A DNA stretch of 64,000 bases from Gymnopilus junonius (GCA_015501075.1 JADNYJ010000079.1:62001-126000); one strand, 5' to 3'. Numbered from the stretch's first letter, positions 35,036 to 45,542 are shown. The notes: generated by a model from the sequence alone, not told the origin. Numbers and translations: made by a program.

Positions 35036-35923
35036 TTAAAAACCCATTTGTTTGATCTGAGTTTCATGTTTCCGAGGTCGAGTGGGAACAGTTACTATTG
35101 CCTCGGTATTTGGATCCTCCAGGGTAATGTATGAGTTGCTGTTTCGATAATGCTTGGTATTCATTTCCGTTAAGGTCATAAAGGGACGTCCGAGAAGCAT
35201 TTCATAGGGTGCGTCTTCAACAACTTGTACCTGTAAATAAAACTCCTGGCCTCCAATAATCACCTTGAGATCATGAAGTAGTCCGATAGTTTGATTCTTT
35301 GTGTTATTGGCTGATTCCATAATCATTAAATGGTCTGAACGAAGAGGTAAGCCAAGTTCCATCCATTTCTTTTTATGAAGAGCAATAATTTGCGAGCCTT
35401 CATCAAGTACTCCTTCAGTTAGAACAGTTCCATTGAGTAAAACGTCGATAGAGCATAATTTTTCGGTGTGATTTGCGACTATAATATCGTCCTTTCGAGC
35501 AGGTAGTGTTGCCATAAATGTGTGGACAATATTTTGCTGAACTGCCTCGAATGGAATAGTGTTGCTGGCGACCTTCTTTGTGGTAATAAGTTCCTTGACA
35601 AATTTTTGAACATCTGGTGTGACAGAAAGAAGTTCTTTGCTAGTAATTGTGAAGGATGCTTCAAGCGCTTGATCTGCAAGCTTCTTTGCAATTTTAGAAT
35701 CTTCTATAGGTGCCATATATTTGAGTTGTGGTGCCGAAGAATTTGAATTTGGCATCTTTTCTGCCTCATTGGAGGTGAAATTGGGTTCGTTACTCCTTGG
35801 AGGTCCATTAGTATTCGAGGTTTTGGGAATGCTTCGAGTAGTCGATCCATTTGGTGCTTTAGCACCCATTTTCTTGCATGTCTCGTCAACTTTCTTCTGG
35901 GTAGAGGAGATCAAGGTTTCCAT
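35036..35923 (-). CDS. Retropepsin-like aspartic protease of the LTR element
   Basis: 295-aa frame, minus-1 relative to gag. The gag frame stops at 35953 while this frame is already open upstream of that point, so the two overlap and a minus-1 ribosomal shift is plausible. The protease core is near residues 155-250: IDVLLNGTVLTEGVLDEGSQ, where DEGS stands at the position of the catalytic D[T/S]G, followed by KVIIGGQEFYLQVQVVED and EMLLGRPFMTL, the ILG-like second motif. This pattern is typical of fungal Gypsy polyproteins. The tail (ITLEDPNTEAIVTVPTRPR) leads toward where RT would begin, but no RT follows. Confidence 0.75.
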   Translation of the reverse strand: METLISSTQKKVDETCKKMGAKAPNGSTTRSIPKTSNTNGPPRSNEPNFTSNEAEKMPNSNSSAPQLKYMAPIEDSKIAKKLADQALEASFTITSKELLSVTPDVQKFVKELITTKKVASNTIPFEAVQQNIVHTFMATLPARKDDIIVANHTEKLCSIDVLLNGTVLTEGVLDEGSQIIALHKKKWMELGLPLRSDHLMIMESANNTKNQTIGLLHDLKVIIGGQEFYLQVQVVEDAPYEMLLGRPFMTLTEMNTKHYRNSNSYITLEDPNTEAIVTVPTRPRKHETQIKQMGF

Positions 35924-35952
35924 TATTTCCAGTTCTTCGAGCTCTCTAATTG

Positions 35953-37203
35953 TTACCGGTGCAATTTCTTCGTCCTCTTCAATTTGTTCAAGATATTGGT
36001 GGCAATTAGAGTCATTTCAGGTAAGACCCACTTAATTTCTGGAGCTGGAGTCACATTAATCAAGTTTGTTGATACCGTAGGTCCATTCGAGGTGCGTGAT
36101 TTATGCCAGTTATCAATTCGTTCTTGTAGATTCTTTCCTGGAGCGGTACGAGGTGTGATGCGATTGCTATTTGGAAGAGCAATAAAATTATCTGCATCCT
36201 TCTTGCACAGTCCTTTTCGAAGATAGTCTTCTGCTATTTCGCATTCTGGAATAAAATGATATGGGCTTGAGCAGAATGCACAAGAATTCTGCTTGTAATT
36301 ATTCTCGGGATTATTAGCATTGTGATTTGGGACGACTGTCTGCTGAATGAGGGTCTCCATGCGCTTCATTATTTCATTGATGAGGTTACTGACATTGAAG
36401 CCATTATTGTTTAGTGGTTGGTAGCTTGAGAAATCATATTGTTCCTTCTTAACTATTGGTTCAACTGATGATGAAGCTGGTGATGAGAATATGGAAGGTG
36501 GTTCCGAGGTTCCATAATTGCAAGAAAGAATAAAGAGAGCAGCAGTTTGAATTTCCTCAAGAGCAAAAGGATCATCAGTGTGATGCTTCGGATTTTCTGC
36601 GTATAGTTGATCGCGGACTTGTTTCCTAAATGAGGAATGTAATCCTTGTATGAAGAAGCGGCTTATTTCCCGATCATTAATTTTCCCGGCATTCTTGAGG
36701 TAAATAGCCATAACGTAGAAGGACCTGTAATAAATTCCAAACTGCTCGGAAGTTGCTATTTTAAACTCGGCTTGCCGTTCTACGAGCGCTTCGAGATTTG
36801 ATATAGTATAGCGGCGTTCTTCGGTAGCACCAGGGTAGCATCTAAATAGCTCGGTCTTGAATGTAGTCCAATCTGTTCCTTGAGAAGAAGGTAAAACTTT
36901 CCATAGTTGTTGTTCTTCAGGTGAGAGGTAACGGATAGCCCACTGAATTGTTTGTTGCACAGATAAATTATGAGCTTGAGCTAACTGCTCAACTTCATCC
37001 AGGTAACTAGCAAGGGAAATAGCCTTGCCATCGAATTTCGGAGCTGAAGGGTGGTGGACATTAGGCATGCCCAGTCCATTGCCATAGGTATTCGCATTAC
37101 TAGACATATTGGAAGTGTTGATAGTGTTAGAAATGTTGGACAGGTTAGATGAGTTGGGTGTGCTATTATTATTCGTGCTTGAGTTCCCTTCTTGATCAGG
37201 CAT
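35953..37203 (-). CDS. Gag of the LTR element
   Basis: 416-aa frame starting MPDQEGNSSTNN; the frame is open about 130 bases farther upstream without an earlier ATG. An Asn/Ser-rich leader is followed by a capsid-like region (APKFDGKAISLASYLDEVEQ ... WAIRYLSPEEQQLWKVLP ... FIQGLHSSFRKQVRDQL). Near residue 310 is a CCHC zinc knuckle, CAFCSSPYHFIPEC (C-X2-C-X4-H-X4-C). Gag packages element RNA into virus-like particles. The frame is intact, which suggests recent insertion or use by a helper. Confidence 0.8.
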   Translation of the reverse strand: MPDQEGNSSTNNNSTPNSSNLSNISNTINTSNMSSNANTYGNGLGMPNVHHPSAPKFDGKAISLASYLDEVEQLAQAHNLSVQQTIQWAIRYLSPEEQQLWKVLPSSQGTDWTTFKTELFRCYPGATEERRYTISNLEALVERQAEFKIATSEQFGIYYRSFYVMAIYLKNAGKINDREISRFFIQGLHSSFRKQVRDQLYAENPKHHTDDPFALEEIQTAALFILSCNYGTSEPPSIFSSPASSSVEPIVKKEQYDFSSYQPLNNNGFNVSNLINEIMKRMETLIQQTVVPNHNANNPENNYKQNSCAFCSSPYHFIPECEIAEDYLRKGLCKKDADNFIALPNSNRITPRTAPGKNLQERIDNWHKSRTSNGPTVSTNLINVTPAPEIKWVLPEMTLIATNILNKLKRTKKLHR

Positions 37204-37486
37204 TCCAATTTGGGACCAATCTACTGGGATAAACCTGGGACGAGGTGGTGTTCTAGTTTCAGAGTCAGATGAAGATTCTTCCGAGGAAGGCGTTGAAATT
37301 TCGGATGACGAAATTTCGGTAGGTGGAACAAAGTAAGAAGCTTCGTCGTAAGGTAACGGTCCGAATTCTAAATCCGTGGCGAAGAATTTCTGAACGTGGT
37401 TCCTTCAAGGAACAGTATAATTTGAGATTGAATGGGTGAGGTAAAAACCTAAACAAGCCTTTGGAACCCTTGCGGTGGGCTCCAGT

Positions 37487-38093
37487 TGAAATTAAATGAG
37501 TTCGAGCGCGTCCGGAATGGGACTCGGTGACAAACTCCGTTTGTCGATGGTTCCAATAGTGTGTGTAGGTGTAGACAATGAAGTAAAAATAGATGAGAGT
37601 TCCGGGAATGGTGAGAAAGTGAGGGAATTTGAGTATCTTGAGTCAAAAATTGCAATATCTAAGTTGATTTCTATGCTTCTGAGGTGAGTTGTGGGATCGT
37701 ATTCAACTGGAGAACTACAGTACACAAGTCTAGTATTTATACTGTAGCAAATAAGCGAAGAGTTTCAGGGAGAAGGAAATTTTTACAGAGGAAGAGAGGA
37801 AATTTTGAAATAAATGAAGTGAAATTTTATCGGACCGAATGGTCATGGCTGAGCATATGGAAAGATCGTATTTTACGGGCTAAATGGAGAGGAATAAAAT
37901 TTTATAAGTGATAAATGAGGGGGAAAGGATACCAGTTGCTTTTCGTTGCGAGGGATTACCACGTTCGGAGTTAACTCCATCCGGCCATTGTTGCGCGCCA
38001 TTGTTATCTTATTGAAGGCGCTTCCATACATCCAGTACGTTGATCCGACTCAATTTTCTCTGTTACGGACCTATGCTAATTGTCCTCCTTACA
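37487..38093 (-). repeat. 5' LTR (right copy)
   Basis: 607 bp, the 5' LTR in element orientation. It differs from the left copy at five positions, all C/T or G/A changes in CpG context. Confidence 0.92.
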
Positions 38094-40354
38094 CCACGTC
38101 ATGGTCCCATAATGGATGGTGTCTGTTGAAGTCACCAGCCCATATTATGTAATCTGTGTCATTACCTGTAAACTCTGCCCGTCTGTCATTGATGTATTCT
38201 ACTAGATGTTCCTCAGTTTCTGAATGCTCGCAGTTGTTGTAAATGTTGAATATTGACAGTTGACCCCATTCTCCATGCAGTTGCACTTGCTAAGATTTTG
38301 TGTTGATGTTTTTGTTGACCCAGATGGCTGAGCGGATGCACTTGTCAAGTATTTTTCTGTCACATGGGAATACCTGTCTGAATTTTGCTGGGGTTCTCAT
38401 GTTCCCAGATTTCATTACGTGGGGCTCCTGTATTAATATGATGTCCATTTGTTGGCTATTGAGTAAATCTAGATGGGCTTTGTCAGATCTATTAACATTG
38501 ATTTGCAGGATACATAGCCTGTTAAGGGGGCCATTCTGTCATTCAATCATTTTGAGGCAATGAGGGTGGAGCTGTTTGAGTTCTTTCCCTTTCCACATCT
38601 TTATACCAGTTGGTCAGTGTATTTGATGTTTCTGGTGGGGATTGTTGTTGTTGGCTCTGGGTCAGGGCTCATCATTCCTGTCACTGACTTCTCCCTGTTC
38701 TGTGCTTTTTGCGCCTTCTGATTTTTTGCTATTACCCTTATCAGAGAGGAGCAGCATGGTGTTTGTTGCAACCATTGCTGCTCAAAACTGGTAGTCCATG
38801 TCAGGGCTCTGCAGAGGGGATAAACGGCATCTCATTCTCAGGGTTGAATCTATTGCATTCACTCACCTTCTTTATGAATGTGGGGCAGTCCTACTCCAGC
38901 TGGCATGTCTGTTGACATGCATGAGATGCAGTGTTGCTTCTCTGGGAAGTGCATTTGTTAGATCTGTGTCCTGTGTTAGCACAGGTGGAGTAGGTATCAT
39001 TTCCTGTAGACAGTCTCATGTGTAGTGGTCAAATTTCTGGCATTTTAGACATCTTGTTGGCTCCTTCCTTATCTTCTGTACCTGGACCCACTTGTTACAG
39101 ATCTTAGCCCCCTAGCTATTACCCTGTTCACTGATTCAACATCTGTGAATGTTAGTATCAGATGTGTGGTTTTGCCCTGGTGATCTCCTGGTGATTGGCT
39201 TTGCCCAGCATAGGGCCATCAGCTCCTTTCTGAGCAGTCATTTGCCTCCTGTACTTCTTCCAAATGCTGTTTGTCCTCCGGATCTAGCGAGAGTGGGATG
39301 TTGAAGGCAATCAGGTTGAATACTCATGTTTTAATTTGAATTTGTGGTCCTAGTGCATCACATAGTTGTTTCACATTACCTTGAGCCCTCAGCCAATCCA
39401 CTCCACTATCCAATTCCATTTCAATGAGGAGTCCTCCATTTCACTTTTTTGTTGTTGACCTAGCCTTGTGGCCCTCTTCCCCCAACTCGCCTAGCTTCTT
39501 GTTGATGATGTCCTGTATTTCTCTCTCCATCTTCTTGCCTAGCTCTGAATCCCATCTGACACTTCTAGCATGATTTGCCATAACTGAATCCCTTCCCTTG
39601 CTGCTACTCTTGGTTCATGTGTGCTGGCACTGTGCCCAAAATGGCTCTGCTATAGCTCATCACTCTGCTGGCTTGCTGCGAGGTATCCTGGCTCTGGATC
39701 TTCTTCCCTAACTCCTGCATGATTTCATCTGCTTTCTGTTTAAGCTGCTCCATCACCTCTATTATATCCTTAATCCTGCTGTCAATCTTCTTGTCTATCC
39801 TCTGTTGAAATCCTTCTGTTATGTTATCCCAGTTGCTGGCATGCTTGGTGATCTGTGATATGAGGTTCTCTCATATTATTTGGTCAGTTTCCTCTTGAGC
39901 CTTGTCCTCCAATAGAAACATGACACTTCAAATAGCATTTGTGATTGCATTTGTCACTCCTGGCATCCTGGATATTTGGTGGAGACCATGTATTAACATA
40001 TCAGTGGTGAGTGGTCCATCGGATGGTACCATTAATAGCTTTTCTTCTAGAAACTTCTTTCCCTGTCATCCGGTCTTGACTTCCTGTAGTTCCTCTGGTA
40101 TTTTGGGTGCTTCCGGCGCACTACATAAGTGATGATCATTGACATTGCTGGCAGGCATGGGTTTGCTTTTTGGCAGCATGTTGTGCCTTCACTCTCTTCT
40201 GTTATCTTGTCTCTATAATGATTGATGGTACAACAGTGAAGTAGTGTAGACTTCTATCTACTTGAATCTGCTAATATGCCTTGAGCCTCCTGAGAGCTCT
40301 GTAGGAGCATGGGAAGAAAACTGCAAGATGGTGGTAGTGGATCAAGAAGAAGAA

Positions 40355-40367
40355 GTCTTGTGTTCTA
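40355..40367. repeat. LINE target-site duplication, right copy
   Basis: GTCTTGTGTTCTA, the partner of 29843-29855. It marks the LINE 5' end at 40354. Confidence 0.85.
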
Positions 40368-41560
40368 TAAAATGTATTCTCTTCAGGGTTCACACTATCT
40401 CTTTGCCAAGGTCCATGTACCCCACCTCTGCTTTGGCACATTCTGTCCCTAATCAGCCCTCATGATAATTTGCACAAAAATCCTTCACCAAAAGAGGTGC
40501 TGGAACTCTTCATCTACTATTTGAGACAGGGAAAATCATAAAAGTGCATGTATTATAGCATGGGCTGAGTCAAGATATATATCCTTCTCCATGAACGCAA
40601 TGACAGCTTATGTTGTGAGATGGATTACTACCCTATTTACTGCATCAATAAGGGCTGTAGTGGATGAATACTGCTTTCCAAGACTGATGTACATCTTTTT
40701 TGCAAATGCCATTTGCCTCTGTACTAAGCAGTCATCATTCAGGGGGTCCTTTTTCTCCTTTATTGCCTCATTCTACACAATACTTCTCTCAGAACATGCA
40801 TTCAAGGACAACAAAGCCTCCAGGACTGCCTCAATCAGCATCTATGCTATTGCAGGGTTGGGTCAAATTCTCAGTGGGGTGTTGATGAAGCCTTTCAAGG
40901 CCAGAAACCATCCTGATGATCCCTATGTAGCTGGTACATTGACATTCTGTAAAGTTGTTTGCCTTCATCTAGCTCAGTTTAACTTCTGCCAGCAGCTTTG
41001 ATCTCCAATGGTTTTCTTAATATATCAGCAAGTTTAGTGTACTATCTACCCATCCAGCTCTGATATGACAACAAGGAATTTCAACAAATTTTGGTACACA
41101 TCTCCTTTAGCACTGTTATGCTACTGTGGATGGTGGTAGAGCTAGGATTGCTTACTGTGAACATTAACTTGTGTGTTTCTTTTATTTTTTGAGTACCAAT
41201 TTTCAATTATTAACTCTAATACCAGCTTTATGGAGAGCAAGTACAATGGTGCCAGAACATATAAATTCTGGAGAGGACTGATACGAGGACTTCTGATGAT
41301 TGTGGCATGTGCATTTGCAGCTGGGTCCAGATTGGGTCTAATTGACTGGTGGGTGTTCTGGTTCATTTCTTTCTACATTTTTCATCTTCATCTGCAATTC
41401 ACCTGCATCTAGGCCATGAAGGGTGGCTGGGGGGTGTCGTGCTGCAACCACAATAATTTGGTTATGGTCAATGGGTTTTGAAATATTGCAATCCAGATAT
41501 GTCAACACTTGGTGGCAGATGATTCTTGATACATGGTGCTGAACATTGATCCCATCCAAA
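40368..41560. other. Unidentified decayed sequence, right flank of the LINE
   Basis: About 1.2 kb, CpG-poor like the LINE, with broken frames on both strands. The minus strand has protein-like stretches (QRQMAFAKKMYISLGKQYSS near 40700; TKLADILRKPLEIKAAGRS near 41010), interrupted by stops. It may be another old transposon, but no diagnostic motif allows a name. A plus-strand frame at 40591-41001 is probably a shadow. Confidence 0.4.
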
Positions 41561-42561
41561 AGAGCACCATGAGAGCTCTGAATCTTGAGGAAGGCGTAAG
41601 GTTTTTTTCAAGTTTGAGATATAAAAAAATATATTTATTCAAGAGAACCCAAACCCCATTACTCGAAGCAGGAGTATTATATGTACACTGTGGTCAGATT
41701 GTAAGCGAAGGGTACCCTGGATGCTAGATTCAACCTCTCCTTGGTTTCCTCCCAAGCCAGAGAAGATAGTATGATGCATCGGTGAAGATTTGAGCTATAG
41801 AGTTAGGGTTGCCGAAGTTCAGTTCAGTTCAGTTCTTTGGCCCATTTTCTGAACTGAGAACTGAACTTCCCAGTTCAGTTCAGTTCGAACTGTTCTGAAC
41901 TGGCAATGGCCAAAACATAAAATTTCCTTTCATCTGAGGCTTTGAAATAGTAGACAGACTACAGATATATCTATCTTCTATCATTAGACATTGCTATATA
42001 TACAAAACAGTATATTATTTACTGATTTTTCAAGCATTGGGTAGTGTCATGTAGCTCATGTCCTCACACAATAAATAAAATCATTTTAAGAAATTATTTT
42101 ATGTCATCTAGTGCTTGGGATTAGTGCAAAGGAGTTCTCTATACATTATGGGAATCTAATGGTAATTTTTTGATGCCAAAATAATCACTTTTGAAGGTCA
42201 AAATTTGATAATTTTAACCACACCCAACAAACAGTTCAGTTCAGTTTGAACTGACTGGCCATAGGTTGAACTGAGAACCAGAACTGCATTTGAACTGCAG
42301 TTCAGTTCAGCCAGTTCAGGTTCGAACTGTCAGTTCTGAACTGAACTTCGGCAACCCTATATAGAGTGAATGAAATTGAGTTATAAGATGTGTTGATGTT
42401 ATGATTAATACCCACTGTCAAAGATAGAAGGAGATATATCGAATGGCGCTCCTTGGAAGGGTCAACGTCATCAGCTCAAGCAATGGAGTGAGATGAGAGA
42501 AGGGCGATGACTTCCTCGAGAGAGGACCCAACAGAGGCGAAACGTGCGAGAATGGTGTCTG
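41560..42561 (-). pseudogene. Class II peroxidase pseudogene POX4, interrupted by a MITE
   Basis: Two exon pieces survive. The first (about 42561-42415) codes for [10 protein letters not shown] ... [24 protein letters not shown] ... PFDISPSIFD, with an in-frame stop and a small deletion before PFD. The second (about 41795-41680) matches the exon coding for [20 protein letters not shown]. The intron between them carries the hAT-type MITE. After the second exon the sequence jumps to a stretch matching the POX2 downstream region (9495-9597 versus about 41560-41665), so all later exons are deleted. The 5' half of the gene is absent. Confidence 0.82.
41804..42359. mobile_element. hAT-type MITE, 556 bp
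   Basis: Perfect 24-bp terminal inverted repeats beginning TAGGGTTGCCGAAGTTCAG and an exact 8-bp target duplication TATAGAGT (41796-41803 and 42360-42367), which is the hAT signature. The ends continue into further CAGTTCAGTT repeats that can fold back. There is no coding capacity, so it is non-autonomous. It sits in an intron of POX4. Confidence 0.92.
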
Positions 42562-43011
42562 CCGGTTCTTATCTTTCTACATTACGGTTAATTGAGGATA
42601 TTTGAAGCAAGGAATATATGCATGATGGCTTGTGAGCGCTGAGCGCTGAGTACTCAGTCTAAATTTAGTTCCGAATGGACCGAAACCCGTTGAATCCGAA
42701 AACATTAGAAATTGAAATTAAACGATGCCATTTCTCTTTCCGCCACTTGTGTCTCCTTCTGCCTTTAAACCCGCATAACGTTCAGTCGAAACATTAAACT
42801 TGTTCTCTTCTCTTCGTCAATTGCTGTTTCTTTTGCGATAATGGTTTTCGAGGTTTTCCAATGTGCCAATTGTGATAGACAACCAGTCGGTTCCGGGTGA
42901 GTCACAAACTTGAAGCCGATCCCAATGTAAAGTCTAAACGATATGTTGTCATTGATAGATGCTCAGAGTAGTAATAAATCATCTTCCATCGCTCTCATCA
43001 AGTCCTCAACA

Positions 43012-45495
43012 ATGGATGCACTCAATCTTTCCTCCTTGCAACTGACTGACACCAAGAAAGTGAGTCCTTTCGAATATTTGTGAATCTCTTCTCATTGATC
43101 CTTAGGCTGGCGGTGCGGCCAAGGCCAAGGCCAGCAGAACTAAGAAGAAGCAAGCTTCAGAAGCGACCCCGTCTAAGGGCAATGATGTCGCACTTGAAAT
43201 TGTGGCATTTTCTCAGCAGAGCCGTTTTCATCGCGAAACCTTTGACGCCAGCAGCATCGACATCGACATCAAGGGTGTCAACGTCAGCGTCAACAACAAG
43301 GAGCTTCTCGTCGATGCTCACCTCAGGTTGAAGCCCGGGGTACGCTATGGAATGGTAGGACAAAATGGGGTAGGAAAATCAGGTGAACCGATTGTCATCT
43401 CATGTGCGATTGATCATCTAAGCATCTTTCTTGAAGTTCTGATGAAGGCCCTTGGGACAATGTTCTGGTCGGATTACCTCAAAATGTCCGTATTCTGCAT
43501 ATTGCCCAGCTCGAGGAAATCACAGCCGATCGAACCATCTTGGAAGAGCTGCTCAGTGCTGACATAGATCGTACTCGAATCATCAAGGAAGCTCAAGGTC
43601 TGTTCATTCTCACTTAGCTTTTCTCCAAAGAAGCTGAACTCTGCTCTACAGCTCTACAAGGATTCTCTTCAAAATCCGCCTCTGACTCTGCACTAAATAC
43701 CATCATCCATAGCCTCCTCGTTTCACGGGCAGAAACTGCGCTTGAGACTGCTCAGAAGATCGCGACGAAACGATCGGGTCAGAGGGGCCATACTGCACGT
43801 CAGGCCCTGCTAGTGGCTGAAAGTGAATTTGCGACGATCCGGACTGAAGACCCTCAGACAATATGTGACGACTGAAATGGTTCACGACATGATGACGGAA
43901 GTTTTTGGAGCATATGCGGCACTGGATGTCGAAGGTGATGAAGCTCGTGCCAAGGGCATTCTGCGAGGTCTTGGTTTCAAAGACGACGACTTGAATAAAG
44001 AAGGCCGACAGATCATCGGGCTGAGTGGTGGTTGGCGGATGCGTGTCATGCTGGGCAAAGCCTTATTCATGAAGCCGGATATCCTGTTGTTGGACGAACC
44101 CAGTATGTATCCTCCTTCTTTCTGCACCTATTCTTATTCTGACAACGTTCTAGCCAACCATCTGGACCTGCCAGCAAATTGTTTGGTTGGAGTCATACCT
44201 GACGAACGAGGTGGAGGGTCAAACAGTAGTGGTTGTGTCTCATGACCGGAACTTCCTCGACGCTGTCACCGACGAGACCATTATTTTCCGGAACCAGAAG
44301 CTGAGTTACCACCCTGGAAACTATGATGACTGGGAAAGGAATACAGAGGAGCAGAGGAAGCGGAAGTCGCGTGTGAAGGAGGTAAGTTATGACGAGTATG
44401 ATGTGAGCCGAGAATTCAATTATCTTTTCCCAGCTAGAACAAAAGCGGCGGAAGAGAATCATGGATAGTATTCAGAAGAGCTTACAGATGGCTAAATCTA
44501 CTGGAGACGATAAACGGCATGGGCTAGTGACGTCTCGCAAACGGGTAAGTGGTTATGTCATGTTGCACGGCGCGAGCTGACCCTTTCGTGTACAGGTATT
44601 GGAAAGGATGGGTATGGATCGTCTTGAGGATGGAAAGCGCTACAAAGAGAGTTACCACGGTTTCCGAGAGGCCATCGTAGTCGACCAGGGTGTCAAAACG
44701 GCTCCTATCCAGCTTCCACCTCCGGAGCCATTCAATTTCCCAGGAAGCTCCTTCCTCCAGCTCTCTGAGGTGTCTTTCCGTTATGACCCCAAGCCCTCGG
44801 CGCGTATGGTCATCAGCAATGTCTCCCTTGACGTCGGCCCGCAAGCTCGCATCGGACTCCTAGGACCCAATGGGTGTGGGAAGTCGACGCTGATGAACCT
44901 CCTGGCAGGCGAGTTAAAACCTGCTGTCGGCGAAGTGAAGAAGCACCATCGTCTGCGGATTGGGTACTTCTCCCAGCACACTGTCGACCAACTCGAGCTC
45001 TCCCTCAATGCACTCCAGCAGCTTGCCAAAACGTACCCGGATATTGCCACCTCGGAAGGCGAAGCTCGATCCCATTTCGGTTCATGCGGCATCAGCGGCG
45101 ATCCAGTGACGCGTCCTATCAGAACTTTGAGTGGAGGGCAGAGAAATCGGGTGGCGCTGGCTTTGGTGACATACCATCGACCACATGTCCTCTTACTGGA
45201 TGAAATCACGAACCATCTGGATATGGGTACTGTGGAGTCCCTGGTGGAGTCGTTGTGCGAGTTTGAGGGTGCGCTGGTGGTGGTTAGTCATGACGTATGG
45301 TTCTTGAAGCAGGTCATCGACGGGGGCGATGATGATGATGATGGAGATGCCGGCGACGGAGAGCGAGAGAAGGGTGTTCTATATACTGTGACGAAGACAG
45401 GTGAACTGAAGAGGTGGGAGAAGGGACTAGACGCATATGTCGAAAAGATCCACAGGCTGGCATCTAAAGGTGCACATAACAGAGGGGTTAAATAA
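43012..45495 (+). pseudogene. ABCF ATPase, second copy with three frameshifts
   Basis: Nearly identical to the intact gene at 11615-14097, with the same exon-intron layout and the same start (MDALNLSS). Three one-base indels break it. G4 became G3 near 43452 (AAGGCCCTTGGGACAATG). An A was added near 43860 (CAGACAATATGTG). An A was added near 44175 (CCAGCAAATTG). The last exon is open from 44599 to 45495 and keeps the whole second ATP-binding domain (GPNGCGKS, LSGGQRNR, LLLDEI). It is either a decaying duplicate or a good gene with assembly errors. Confidence 0.85.
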
Positions 45496-45542
45496 TGTAA
45501 GACGGAGCACCTTATATGAATGTCTTTCATGTGCGACCCCTA

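Larger units (their letters stand above)
33884..38093 (-). mobile_element. LTR retrotransposon with gag and protease only, nested in the LINE
   Basis: 4210-bp element with two 607-bp LTRs (33884-34490, 37487-38093) differing at five bases. In element orientation the LTR starts TGTAAGGAGG and ends TTTCA. A 4-bp target duplication CCAC flanks it (33880-33883 and 38094-38097). A candidate primer-binding site TGGAGCCCACCG follows two bases inside the 5' LTR; a short purine tract (GGGAGG) precedes the 3' LTR. The internal region codes for gag and a retropepsin-like protease. No reverse transcriptase, RNase H or integrase motif is seen, so it must depend on another element. The gag-PR style is Ty3/Gypsy-like. 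Confidence 0.92.
30450..38560 (-). pseudogene. LINE ORF2 (endonuclease-RT-RNase H), broken
   Basis: Endonuclease remains: LQINVNRSDKAHLDLL (near 38500), YIIWAGDFNRHHPLWDHD (near 38100-38160), continued left of the LTR element as THLFMAKALDMAEELYNQ. RT remains: FGG-stop-PG-stop-TTADALLYL (stops at 32621-32623 and 32612-32614), NGIGQGDPFSMVSYLLYNAD (near 32340) and the catalytic LGYIDDV (near 32255). RNase H remains: KVFTDGSRYDDNIGAAAI (near 31250), IIYTDNQALL (near 31055) and WISGHTDIPGNE (near 30930). The tail holds HCQQCTEIINRPTPLETVKH (near 30560). Multiple stops make it non-functional. Confidence 0.88.
29856..40354 (-). mobile_element. Non-LTR retrotransposon (LINE with APE endonuclease, RT and RNase H), decayed and interrupted
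   Basis: Minus-strand LINE bounded by a 13-bp target duplication and ending in a poly(A) tail (T19 at 29856-29874). Without the LTR element inside, its length is about 6.3 kb. In order: an ORF1-like region with CCHC knuckle remains near 39010-39055 (CLKCQKFDHYT-stop-DC), an APE endonuclease, reverse transcriptase, RNase H and a Cys/His-rich tail. Many in-frame TGA stops occur, mostly where Arg is expected. CpG is almost absent: I count two in 31501-32100. APE plus RNase H fits a Tad1/I-like fungal LINE clade; the clade is inference. Confidence 0.9.

Noticed and set aside
40591..41001. Hydrophobic 136-aa frame that could be a membrane protein
   Set aside because: It lies in decayed repeat sequence, and the opposite strand looks more protein-like. 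Hydrophobicity is a side effect of T-rich codons.
41804..42359. CAGTTCAGTT repeats as a CRISPR-like or satellite array
   Set aside because: They are the inner ends of the MITE inverted repeats and irregular in spacing; the genome is eukaryotic.
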